Part shown: positions 46,738 through 53,739 of the stretch, one piece after another
Position numbering within the stretch: position 1 is the first letter of the stretch
Layout of the letters: the number at the start of each line of letters is the position of its first letter
Assembly (NCBI GenBank): GCA_018662405.1
Contig: JABJGE010000018.1
Coordinates: forward strand, 1 to 54,510
Direction of reading: 5' to 3'
Source: Campylobacteraceae bacterium
GTDB taxonomy: Bacteria > Campylobacterota > Campylobacteria > Campylobacterales > Arcobacteraceae
DNA: 54,510 nt
Made by a program: the position numbers and the translations under genes
The notes under the pieces: generated by a model
The model's input: only the letters and a program-made list of their open reading frames with translations
What the model was told of the DNA's origin: nothing
Database searches by the model: none

Positions 46738-47057
46738 TAAATAGCTCCTTTAAATGATAATATAAATTCAGTTATAAGATCAATCTCTTTTTGTGATAAT
46801 TTATCACCAAATGCAGGCATTACAGATCGTTTATGACCTAATTGTTTATACATTGCTTTTGGACTTATTATATGTCCTTGAATTTCACCTATTGTTCGTT
46901 TATTTGCCATTTGTGCAAATGATGGTCCAAATGCTACTGATGTTTGATGATGACATCCCCAACAGTATGCTTTAAACACCTTTTCACCAGTATTAAGTTC
47001 TGGTGAAGCGTTAAGAATATTACACAATACTAATACTGATATAATTGTTTTTTTCAT
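46737..47057 (-). CDS. nirC: monohaem cytochrome c (NirC-like)
   Basis: The 106-residue protein has a signal peptide and haem motif C32-W-G-C-H36, with Met in SVMPAFGDKLS as likely sixth ligand. NirC is a small cytochrome that can donate to NirS or take part in d1 maturation; position first in a nirC-J-F-cobA operon supports that name. The promoter carries FNR-type box C with -10 TAGAAT (47086-47091). Confidence 0.85.
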   Translation of the reverse strand: MKKTIISVLVLCNILNASPELNTGEKVFKAYCWGCHHQTSVAFGPSFAQMANKRTIGEIQGHIISPKAMYKQLGHKRSVMPAFGDKLSQKEIDLITEFILSFKGAI

Positions 47058-47113
47058 ATACTCTCTCCATATATTTTCAAGTCAAATTCTAACATCTTTT
47101 TAAATGTAACATA

Positions 47114-47127
47114 TTGATTGAAATCAA
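47114..47127. promoter_or_regulatory. FNR/DNR-type box C, bidirectional, perfect consensus
   Basis: TTGAT-TGAA-ATCAA is a perfect FNR/DNR consensus. Leftward -10 TAGAAT (47086-47091) serves nirC-J-F-cobA and rightward -10 TATAAT (47150-47155) serves the Sel1 gene; each begins 29.5 nt from the centre. Confidence 0.85.
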
Positions 47128-47181
47128 CATATTTTGATATTATTTAGAATATAATCGATTAAACATATAAGGAGAGAGTAT

Positions 47182-47595
47182 ATGAAAAAACTTTTAATAT
47201 TTATAATGATCTGTACATCATTAATTGCAAATGATTATAATGATGCTATTAAATTATATAATGAAAATAATTTTAAAGATGCAGCAGTTTCTTTTGAAAA
47301 AGCAGCAAATAGTGGAAATATAGAAGCCGCATATATAATGGGATATATTTATACAGGTGGTCAAGGTGTAAAACAAAATTTAAAAGAATCTTTGTCATGG
47401 TATACTAAAGCTGCAGCATTAGGACATACAAATGCTCAGATAAATTTAGGATTTATGTATATAGGTGGTCAAGGTACAAAATTAGATTATAAAAAAGCAG
47501 CATACTGGATAGGTAAAGCTAAAGCTAGTGGAAGTTCTAAAGCAGCTTTGTTATGGGATGAATTTAAATTGTCTGATTATATGGAGAAAAACTAA
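47182..47595 (+). CDS. periplasmic Sel1-repeat protein
   Basis: The 137-residue protein has a signal peptide (to about residue 17) and three Sel1/TPR-like units (residues about 20-130), including AAYIMGYIYTGGQGVKQNL and AQINLGFMYIGGQGTKLDY. Such proteins mediate protein contacts. Box C gives it the same predicted control as the nirC operon, so it may help assemble or scaffold periplasmic nitrite-reduction proteins. It overlaps the next small membrane protein gene (TAATG). Confidence 0.8.
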   Translation: MKKLLIFIMICTSLIANDYNDAIKLYNENNFKDAAVSFEKAANSGNIEAAYIMGYIYTGGQGVKQNLKESLSWYTKAAALGHTNAQINLGFMYIGGQGTKLDYKKAAYWIGKAKASGSSKAALLWDEFKLSDYMEKN

Positions 47596-47783
47596 TGATT
47601 GAAGTAATACAAACACTTATGTACACAATTGGGATACTGTTAATAATGGTATATCCAGCAATAAGAATAGCAGATTGGTTAAGTGAAAAAATTCATATCA
47701 CTCAAGCTTTGGATGATAAGCTTACTATAATACTTACAATTTTATTATCATTAATAGTTTCTGTTCTTATTAATTACACATAA
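47595..47783 (+). CDS. small two-TM membrane protein
   Basis: The 62-residue protein has two hydrophobic helices (about 5-23 and 42-60) joined by a charged loop (IRIADWLSEKIHITQALDDKL). Its ATG overlaps the Sel1 stop, so the two are translated together. No family is recognised. Being in the box C unit, it is a candidate partner in nitrite or NO metabolism. Confidence 0.6.
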   Translation: MIEVIQTLMYTIGILLIMVYPAIRIADWLSEKIHITQALDDKLTIILTILLSLIVSVLINYT

Positions 47784-47805
47784 TATTAAAATATAATACT
47801 AGGGA

Positions 47806-48927
47806 TTATTTAATCTCTAGTATCTTACTTACACCTTTATACTCTTTTGTATATTCATCTTCTAATCCTAGTTTACTAGCTAAAGATGGTCTTACAACAT
47901 AACTAATCCAAGATGAATTAATAATATCACCTTTTTGTAATGTAGGAATATTATATTTTATTGTTTTTGTAGAATTTGCTTTTAAATTATTATTAAATTT
48001 AAATCCTTTTGCAATTGCTGGATTTGATTGTTTATTATCTTTATCTTTAAATAAAATTGTAAATGTAGCTTCTTTATCTTCCATTGGATCAGTTTTAAAG
48101 TTTGACCAAATTATTTTTCCAGAACGTTCAATAGTAGTTTTAATATATTTTAATCTCATAGGTTGCATTATAATTGAATGTCCCATTTTATTAGTTATAG
48201 TTATTTCTAACATATCACTATTTTTTGATGCTGCAATATATAGTTCTACTGCCTTTTTAACCATTGTATTAGATCGAATACCTAGAAACTCATGTGATGC
48301 ATATTGAGTTCTACCTCTTTTATTTAACTTTGTAGTACCACCTGGATTTTTTGGCATATGGCACTTAATACAATCACTAGTTTTGTTAAATTCATTATAT
48401 CCATTGCAAATAATAACCTTATTACTATTATATTTTTTACCATGGCATCCCATGCATACTTGTGAATTTTTATAAATATCATTTGATTTACTTTTGTGTT
48501 TATCACTTGTATCTGGCTTATCTAATGCAGCTAAAAATGTTGGTTTCTCTGATTTTTTATTACTGTAAAAATTTATATTCTTATGTTTTAATTCTAAAAC
48601 TTTTGTTATTTGATGGCAATAAAAACATGATACTCCATCAAGTTGTTCTGTTGATTTTGCACTAGGCTGTTCTTCTCCTGTCATCAATGCTCTTAAATTT
48701 GATGCTCCAGGAGTATGGCATAATGCACATCCATATTTATCAGGTGATACTTTAGCTTTAATTTTTTTATGAAGTTCATTTTTAAATATTGATGATTTAT
48801 GATGCATAGATGTTGTATGCTCATAATGTATCATATCATGACATTCTTTACAACTTTTGGTATCTAAATATTTTGCATTTAAAGATGTAGACACTAAAAG
48901 TAGTACTGTATATATTATAATTTTCAT
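47806..48927 (-). CDS. pentahaem cytochrome c (c554-like), copy 2
   Basis: The 373-residue protein has a signal peptide and five haem motifs, CKECH (26-30), CALCH, CFYCH, CMGCH and CIKCH, in the same order and spacing style as copy 1 at 41590. Shared features include KSxIFxxxxHK near the second haem, YGCALCHTPG against YACAQCHTPS, the CMGCHG segment, CHMP at the fifth haem and an about 140-residue haemless C-terminus. Identity looks moderate, so the copies are probably diverged in function. It lies downstream of nirS behind a terminator, and AAGGAAA precedes its ATG. Confidence 0.85.
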   Translation of the reverse strand: MKIIIYTVLLLVSTSLNAKYLDTKSCKECHDMIHYEHTTSMHHKSSIFKNELHKKIKAKVSPDKYGCALCHTPGASNLRALMTGEEQPSAKSTEQLDGVSCFYCHQITKVLELKHKNINFYSNKKSEKPTFLAALDKPDTSDKHKSKSNDIYKNSQVCMGCHGKKYNSNKVIICNGYNEFNKTSDCIKCHMPKNPGGTTKLNKRGRTQYASHEFLGIRSNTMVKKAVELYIAASKNSDMLEITITNKMGHSIIMQPMRLKYIKTTIERSGKIIWSNFKTDPMEDKEATFTILFKDKDNKQSNPAIAKGFKFNNNLKANSTKTIKYNIPTLQKGDIINSSWISYVVRPSLASKLGLEDEYTKEYKGVSKILEIK

Positions 48928-48956
48928 AATGTTTCCTTATGTTTTGATTTTAGATA

Positions 48957-48992
48957 TAAAAAAAGGCAAAAAGTATAAAACTTTTTACCTTT
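48957..48992 (-). terminator. intrinsic terminator after nirS
   Basis: Read on the minus strand, AAAGGTAAAAAGT pairs with ACTTTTTGCCTTT (plus-strand positions 48962-48974 and 48980-48992, one mismatch) and is followed by a T-run. It partly insulates the downstream pentahaem gene. A second dyad, TTCAATTGT / ACAATTGAA (49003-49011 and 49018-49026), lies just before it. Confidence 0.75.
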
Positions 48993-49039
48993 CTTACAAC
49001 TATTCAATTGTTCGCGCACAATTGAAAGTTTAGATACTA

Positions 49040-50665
49040 TTAAGCACCTGGGATAGTTTGTCTATGCTCAATTGAGTAAGTAAATGTAGGAGTAGTTAAT
49101 CCTGTAATGTACTTAACAAATTTACCAGTTTTAGCTTCGTAAACACCGATTCTTCCAGTATTCCACTCAGAAATCATAGTCCAGTTACCGTGATTTGCTG
49201 GCTCAGCATGTAAGATTCTTGGAGTTTGATCAGAATGTGGAACATCCCAAGACTCAATAACTGTACCATCAGCTTTAGTTAATGTACCTTGATCTTTACC
49301 AACAGTAATAATTCTATCAACTTCTAAGTGTTGTTTGTGCACTAAGTGAACAGTATTCCAGTTTTGAGATCCACCTAATACGTTATCAGCCCAGATCCAT
49401 GGAGTATGCTCAGAAGTACCTACAAATAGTCCTCCACCAGCAGTTGGAATATGTCTTACAACATCCCAGTTATTATCCCATACAGTTACTTGACCAACAT
49501 TCATATTTACAGTTGCATGTAACTGACCATATTCTTCGTTGTACCAAGATGAACCTTGACCTGGGTGTGGCTTAGCTTTAGCACCAGTATAAACTTTAGC
49601 AGCTAAAGTTTTAGTTTTGAAATCTACAATACCCATAACATCAGAACCTTGAGAAGCAATCATGTAGTATCTACCGATTTCTTTACCTTCATTTAGGAAT
49701 GCATCATGAAGAATGTTACCAATATTTGGAATATCACCAACTACTGGGAATCCTTCTTTAGAGTAATCTACAATATAAACATGTCCAGCATCTTTAAGTG
49801 CAAATGCAAAGTATGGTCCGTATGGAGTATCAGCAATAGATGCAACTCTTGAAGACTCAATGTTACCTTCATTGTTAATTACAGATGAAGTAGGGTAAAC
49901 TTTAAGTGGCTCTAGTGTCATAGCATCCATTAAGATTGCTCCACCTGGAGTGTAGTTACCAGCCATTAGGTATTTACCATCTGGAGAAACTGCAAGTCCT
50001 CTAGACTCAGTACCAATTCTAACTTCAGCAATTTTTTGCTGACCTTTAGAAGCTAAATCGAACATAGTTACAAGACCATCTCTAGAAACAGAGTATGCAT
50101 ATCTTGGCATTCTTTTATTAGTTACTGTTACGTGAACTGCAAATCCTGCTGGGTGTCTAGATAATAAATCACCAGTAGTACCATCTAAGAATACAACTTT
50201 AGAAGCATCTCTTTCAGTTACAAATACAATATCAGTTACTTTTTTAACATCAACTGCAGTTGGGAATTCTTTCATTAATTTCATTCTATCGTTAAGTGGT
50301 CTAAAACCTTTTTTAACGTTATCTAATGTAAGAACCATCTCTTTTTTACCAGCAAAATGTTGTAAGTAGTCAGTCATTGCTGCTGCATCATTTTTGCTAA
50401 ATTCGTGACCGATTGACTCACCTTTTTTAAATGCAGGCATAGCAGTACCAGGTCTACCATTCATAATTACTTCAGATAACTTGTACGCATTTTTGCTTTT
50501 AATTACATCAGGTCTAATATCAGAACCAACACCACCTTGGTGAGCTGGACCGTGACAACCTTGACAATCTTTTTCATATACCGATTCTGCGTCAAACGCC
50601 GCAGATGCACTTGTAACGATAGCCGCTGCTGCAACTGTACTTAGTAATAATTTTGTTAATTTCAT
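49040..50665 (-). CDS. nirS: cytochrome cd1 nitrite reductase
   Basis: NirS reduces nitrite to NO in the periplasm using haem c and haem d1. The 541-residue precursor has a Sec signal peptide (LLLSTVAAAAIVTSASA), a cytochrome c domain with C34-Q-G-C-H38, and an eight-bladed d1 propeller (VTNKRMPRYAYSVSRDGLVT, GLAVSPDGKYLMAGNY, TEHTPWIW-type blade SEHTPWIWADN). The start at 50665 has AAGGAGAG upstream; the frame opens 12 codons earlier. Box D with -10 TACAAT (50706-50711) is directly upstream. Confidence 0.97.
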   Translation of the reverse strand: MKLTKLLLSTVAAAAIVTSASAAFDAESVYEKDCQGCHGPAHQGGVGSDIRPDVIKSKNAYKLSEVIMNGRPGTAMPAFKKGESIGHEFSKNDAAAMTDYLQHFAGKKEMVLTLDNVKKGFRPLNDRMKLMKEFPTAVDVKKVTDIVFVTERDASKVVFLDGTTGDLLSRHPAGFAVHVTVTNKRMPRYAYSVSRDGLVTMFDLASKGQQKIAEVRIGTESRGLAVSPDGKYLMAGNYTPGGAILMDAMTLEPLKVYPTSSVINNEGNIESSRVASIADTPYGPYFAFALKDAGHVYIVDYSKEGFPVVGDIPNIGNILHDAFLNEGKEIGRYYMIASQGSDVMGIVDFKTKTLAAKVYTGAKAKPHPGQGSSWYNEEYGQLHATVNMNVGQVTVWDNNWDVVRHIPTAGGGLFVGTSEHTPWIWADNVLGGSQNWNTVHLVHKQHLEVDRIITVGKDQGTLTKADGTVIESWDVPHSDQTPRILHAEPANHGNWTMISEWNTGRIGVYEAKTGKFVKYITGLTTPTFTYSIEHRQTIPGA

Positions 50666-50705
50666 ATTCTCTCTCCTTAATTTGAAATATTTTAATTTCA
50701 TGATA

Positions 50706-50747
50706 ATTGTAACACGTACAACATGAAGTTTTATTGATCTAGGTCAA
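50706..50747 (-). promoter_or_regulatory. nirS promoter with FNR/DNR-type box D
   Basis: TTGAT-CTAG-GTCAA lies at 50734-50747. The minus-strand -10 TACAAT (50706-50711) begins 29.5 nt from the box centre. The start site is expected near 50699, giving a leader of about 34 nt. Confidence 0.82.
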
Positions 50748-50752
50748 TAAAA

Positions 50753-50784
50753 CAAACTAAATATAAATATTTAAATCTAGTTTG
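50753..50784 (-). terminator. probable terminator after the norCB operon
   Basis: On the minus strand CAAACTAGAT pairs with ATTTAGTTTG (plus positions 50775-50784 and 50753-50762, one G-U pair) and is followed by TTTTATT. It lies between the small CcoQ-like gene and the nirS promoter. Confidence 0.6.
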
Positions 50785-50800
50785 TTTAACGAAGTTTTTA

Positions 50801-50953
50801 TTAAGCTTCGTTTTCTAATCTTTCTTTCTCTTGCTTATAAATCCAGAACATTGGAAGTACAATTACAGTGTGAAGAAACAGTGTTAATCCTAATGGATAT
50901 TGGTTAAGAGTTCCAAAGAAACTCGGTACCAGGTCCGTGAATGGTTCAAACAT
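50801..50953 (-). CDS. 50-residue single-TM protein after norB (CcoQ-like layout)
   Basis: A short frame runs from ATG at 50953 to TAA at 50801. It encodes MFEPFTDLVPSFFGTL, a hydrophobic helix (LGLTLFLHTVIVLPMFWIY, residues about 21-39) and a charged end KQEKERLENEA. A strong SD (AAGGAG) lies upstream, and the gap to the norB stop is only 12 nt. The plan (one helix, then charged cytoplasmic tail) is that of CcoQ, the small subunit of cbb3 oxidases, which are relatives of NorB. A small NO reductase subunit or assembly factor is inferred. Confidence 0.75.
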   Translation of the reverse strand: MFEPFTDLVPSFFGTLNQYPLGLTLFLHTVIVLPMFWIYKQEKERLENEA

Positions 50954-50965
50954 AATATAATCTCC

Positions 50966-52384
50966 TTATTTTACGTGCATTGTATTTTTTCCAGTTGAAA
51001 GTAAATCTTTCACTAGGAAAACAAATCCAGCTAAAGTTACGACACCCATTACAAGTCTCCAACCTAAACCTTGAACAAACCAAAGTGCGTCTTGAGATAC
51101 AAAGAATGCTTCCCAAGTAGCTCCCATCATTGCTCTTTCAACAAGTACTTGACCATATCCAGAAACAGTAAGTGCAACAGTCATACCGAATACACCAATG
51201 TTAATTAAAGAAATAGCCCATTTACCATCAGTAGTCATTTTTAAAGTTTTAATTCCGTTTGTTCCTTGTACAGCTATGTAGAAGATACCAATAAGAATTG
51301 TAGCGTATGCTCCAAAGAATGCTAAGTGACCGTGTGCACTTGTAAACTGTGTACCATGCGTATAGATATTTACTTGTGGTAATGTGTGGAAGAATCCCCA
51401 TATACCAGCACCAAGGAAGTTTCCAAATGCATTTGTAAAGAACCAAGCTAAAGCTGGTGTATTAGCAATCGCACTACCTCTACCTTCTGCTTTAGCAATA
51501 CCTTGTTCTTTACCCCAATCGTAAGTAACGTGGATAAACATTGCAACTAATGGTAATGGTTCTAATGCAGAGAATAGTGCACCAATTTCCCACCAGTACT
51601 CAGGTGTACCGATCCAGAAGTAATGGTGACCCATACCCAGAATACCAGAACCAAATAACATAGCAACTTCAATCCATAACCACATTTCAACGATATCTCT
51701 GTTTGCACCAATGATTCTAATTAAACCAAATGCAGCAAAAACACCAACTAAAACTTCCCAAGTAGCTTCAACCCATAAATGGATTACCCACCACCACCAG
51801 AATTGGTCCATAGAGATAGAGTCAGTGAATCCCATACCACATAGGTATAGTCCAACTAGTGCAATCATATCAGCCATAAGAACAGTTACAATACCAGTTC
51901 TTTTACCTTTAATTGCTGTAGCAAATACATGTCCTAAGAATCCAACTAAAACAACAGCAATACCAATATCAGCCCATCTTGGAGCTTCGATATATTCTCT
52001 ACCCTCATTAATAAACCAAATTGTAGTTTCATCTGCAGGTCCAATTTGAACTAAGATATATACAAGAACAACAACAGTAACAGCTGCAGTTAATACAATA
52101 AATCCTAATTTAGCTAATTTAATACCAACAACTTCAATACCAGTTTCTTCAGGAAGTAACCAATATGCAGCTCCAACCATAGCATACACCATCCATACAA
52201 CTAGTGCATTAATGTGTACCATTCTAGCAACAGAGAAATCAAAGATTTCAAAAAGAAAACTTGGGTATAAGAACTGAGTTGCAGCTATAAGACCCATTAG
52301 AAGTTGTGCGCCAAATAAAACAACTGCTACTGTAAAGTACCAAGTCGCTAATTGTTGACCTTCCCATTTTAATTGATTTGCCAT
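50966..52384 (-). CDS. norB: nitric oxide reductase subunit B (cNOR)
   Basis: NorB is the catalytic subunit that joins two NO to N2O. The 472-residue protein has 12 transmembrane helices. Haem and FeB ligands are visible: MVHINALVVW, the catalytic HLWVEATWEV with the Glu found in NORs instead of Tyr, GMGHHYFWIG, and SAHGHLAFFGAY. It lacks the N-terminal extension of quinol NORs, so it needs NorC. Its ATG overlaps the norC stop (TAATG). Confidence 0.96.
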   Translation of the reverse strand: MANQLKWEGQQLATWYFTVAVVLFGAQLLMGLIAATQFLYPSFLFEIFDFSVARMVHINALVVWMVYAMVGAAYWLLPEETGIEVVGIKLAKLGFIVLTAAVTVVVLVYILVQIGPADETTIWFINEGREYIEAPRWADIGIAVVLVGFLGHVFATAIKGKRTGIVTVLMADMIALVGLYLCGMGFTDSISMDQFWWWWVIHLWVEATWEVLVGVFAAFGLIRIIGANRDIVEMWLWIEVAMLFGSGILGMGHHYFWIGTPEYWWEIGALFSALEPLPLVAMFIHVTYDWGKEQGIAKAEGRGSAIANTPALAWFFTNAFGNFLGAGIWGFFHTLPQVNIYTHGTQFTSAHGHLAFFGAYATILIGIFYIAVQGTNGIKTLKMTTDGKWAISLINIGVFGMTVALTVSGYGQVLVERAMMGATWEAFFVSQDALWFVQGLGWRLVMGVVTLAGFVFLVKDLLSTGKNTMHVK

Positions 52385-53073
52385 TATTGTGCTCCTCTTT
52401 TTTCTCTAAGTGTAAGACCACCATTTTCATCAGTACTCATTTTACCAAAGTTTCTAGGGAAACCATTAGTATCAATTGAACTCATGTGTTTTAAGAATGC
52501 AACTAAACCTTTTGCTTCATCAGCAGTGATTTTTAAATCAGGCATCATTCTTTCATGTGTTGGGTATTGAGAAGGATGTTGTAAGAATTCAGCCATAGCT
52601 TCTTCTTTTGTATCTTTTCCAGTCATCCCAAGGTAAGGTCCAGTTGGTCCCCATGCAGGATCTAACCAAGCTTTTGTTAAATCTGGAGCATAGTATGCAC
52701 CATTTCCTAATAATGTATGACAGTTCATACAGTTCTTTGCTTGTGAACCTAATTTACCTAAGTGAAGTAAAGCACGAGCTTCTTCCTCAGACCAATCATC
52801 TTTCCCAAAGAATTTTTCTTTTCCACCAATTACTGGAACTTCGTGACCTCTTTTATCACTCATTTCATAAGTAATTTTATAGTTAATAACAGTTGGTCCT
52901 GGAACTCTTTTTGCTATACCATTTTTAAGATCTTCGTCATTACCCATTGAAATTTGAGATAATGTATCGAATGTAAGCCAAATAAGTAACATTGCAGCAA
53001 AACCAGTTACCCAAGCAGCTGATCTAACCCAAAATCTATTATCTGTCCATACTGAAACAGTTCGTTTAGACAT
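52384..53073 (-). CDS. norC: nitric oxide reductase subunit C
   Basis: NorC is the membrane-anchored cytochrome c that feeds NorB. The 229-residue protein has one N-terminal helix (about 17-37) and haem motif C115-M-N-C-H119, with the family segment CHTLLGNGAYYAPDLTKAW, and Met in RMMPDLKIT as distal ligand. It is clearly longer than Pseudomonas NorC (about 146): about 65 residues lie between helix and haem (46-110) and there is a longer tail. The start at 53073 follows AAGGAGG; the frame opens 30 codons upstream in the previous gene. Confidence 0.94.
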   Translation of the reverse strand: MSKRTVSVWTDNRFWVRSAAWVTGFAAMLLIWLTFDTLSQISMGNDEDLKNGIAKRVPGPTVINYKITYEMSDKRGHEVPVIGGKEKFFGKDDWSEEEARALLHLGKLGSQAKNCMNCHTLLGNGAYYAPDLTKAWLDPAWGPTGPYLGMTGKDTKEEAMAEFLQHPSQYPTHERMMPDLKITADEAKGLVAFLKHMSSIDTNGFPRNFGKMSTDENGGLTLREKRGAQ

Positions 53074-53092
53074 ATTATGTCCTCCTTTTTTA

Positions 53093-53440
53093 TTACGATT
53101 CATATCTGTCTTCAGCTTTTTGATTAAGATAATAATATAGATGAGGTAATAATAAATAACCAAACATCGCTAATAATAAAATCTTTACAGTGAAAGGATC
53201 ACTTCCAAAAGCTTGCATTACATAATATAAACAATATGTTTGTAGGAACCAAAAAAAGTATGCCGCTGGCATATATACTTTTTTAATAAGCTCCATTTTA
53301 ACTAGCGTATAAATCGCTACGTAGAATAGACCAAATAATAAAACAGCCGAAGAAGATAAAAATATAGGTAAGAACTGGTCTACTGGTATTTGAGGGAGGT
53401 TTAAAAAAGCTCCCTCCAGTATAATTCTTTGTTCTTCCAT
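53093..53440 (-). CDS. small multi-TM protein leading the nor operon
   Basis: The 115-residue protein has three to four hydrophobic helices (about 25-45, 53-70, 82-100) and is rich in aromatic residues (AAYFFWFLQTYCLYYVM). No haem motif is present and I do not recognise the family. The start at 53440 (MEEQRIILEG) follows AAAGGAG; the frame opens 24 codons earlier. It precedes norC by 19 nt and is the first gene under box E, so an accessory or assembly role for NO reductase is likely. Confidence 0.7.
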   Translation of the reverse strand: MEEQRIILEGAFLNLPQIPVDQFLPIFLSSSAVLLFGLFYVAIYTLVKMELIKKVYMPAAYFFWFLQTYCLYYVMQAFGSDPFTVKILLLAMFGYLLLPHLYYYLNQKAEDRYES

Positions 53441-53477
53441 CTTATCTCCTTTGTATTTTTTTATGAGGCTATGTGAA

Positions 53478-53519
53478 ATAATAACAGAAGAATATGCAGA
53501 TTTTGTTGACAAAGGTCAA
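53478..53519 (-). promoter_or_regulatory. nor operon promoter with FNR/DNR-type box E
   Basis: TTGAC-AAAG-GTCAA lies at 53506-53519, and the minus-strand -10 TATTAT is at 53478-53483, beginning 29.5 nt from the box centre. It drives the small membrane protein, norC, norB and the 50-residue protein. Confidence 0.82.
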
Positions 53520-53573
53520 GTTTATTAAATACTTTTTATTTTTAAGTTTATATTTATATATCAGTAAGATTAA

Positions 53574-53590
53574 TGACATGTCAGTGACAT
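53574..53590. repeat. overlapping palindromes in the nor-nos region
   Basis: TGACATGTCA (53574-53583) is a perfect palindrome and overlaps ATGTCAGTGACAT (53578-53590), a dyad with arms ATGTCA and TGACAT. It is in the 300-nt gap between the nor and nos starts, which holds no gene, and could be a second regulator's site. Confidence 0.4.
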
Positions 53591-53626
53591 TTTAATAAGT
53601 ATAAATTATAATTATTATTAATAAAA

Positions 53627-53668
53627 TTGACATATATCAAGGGAATATATACTAATTATAGTTAGAAT
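53627..53668 (+). promoter_or_regulatory. nosZ promoter with FNR/DNR-type box F
   Basis: TTGAC-ATAT-ATCAA lies at 53627-53640 and -10 TAGAAT at 53663-53668, beginning 29.5 nt from the box centre. The start site near 53675 leaves a leader of about 65 nt containing a tandem repeat. Confidence 0.82.
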
Positions 53669-53679
53669 TATCTATTATC

Positions 53680-53699
53680 ATTGACAATTAATTGACAAT
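53680..53699 (+). repeat. tandem 9-nt repeat in the nosZ leader
   Basis: ATTGACAAT occurs twice (53680-53688 and 53691-53699) separated by TA, between the predicted start site and the nosZ SD. The repeat unit includes the TTGAC half-site of the boxes, so it might bind the same or a related regulator downstream of the start. Confidence 0.5.
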
Positions 53700-53739
53700 A
53701 TTAATGTCTTGGTATTATATAATTAAAGGAGAGTTAGTT

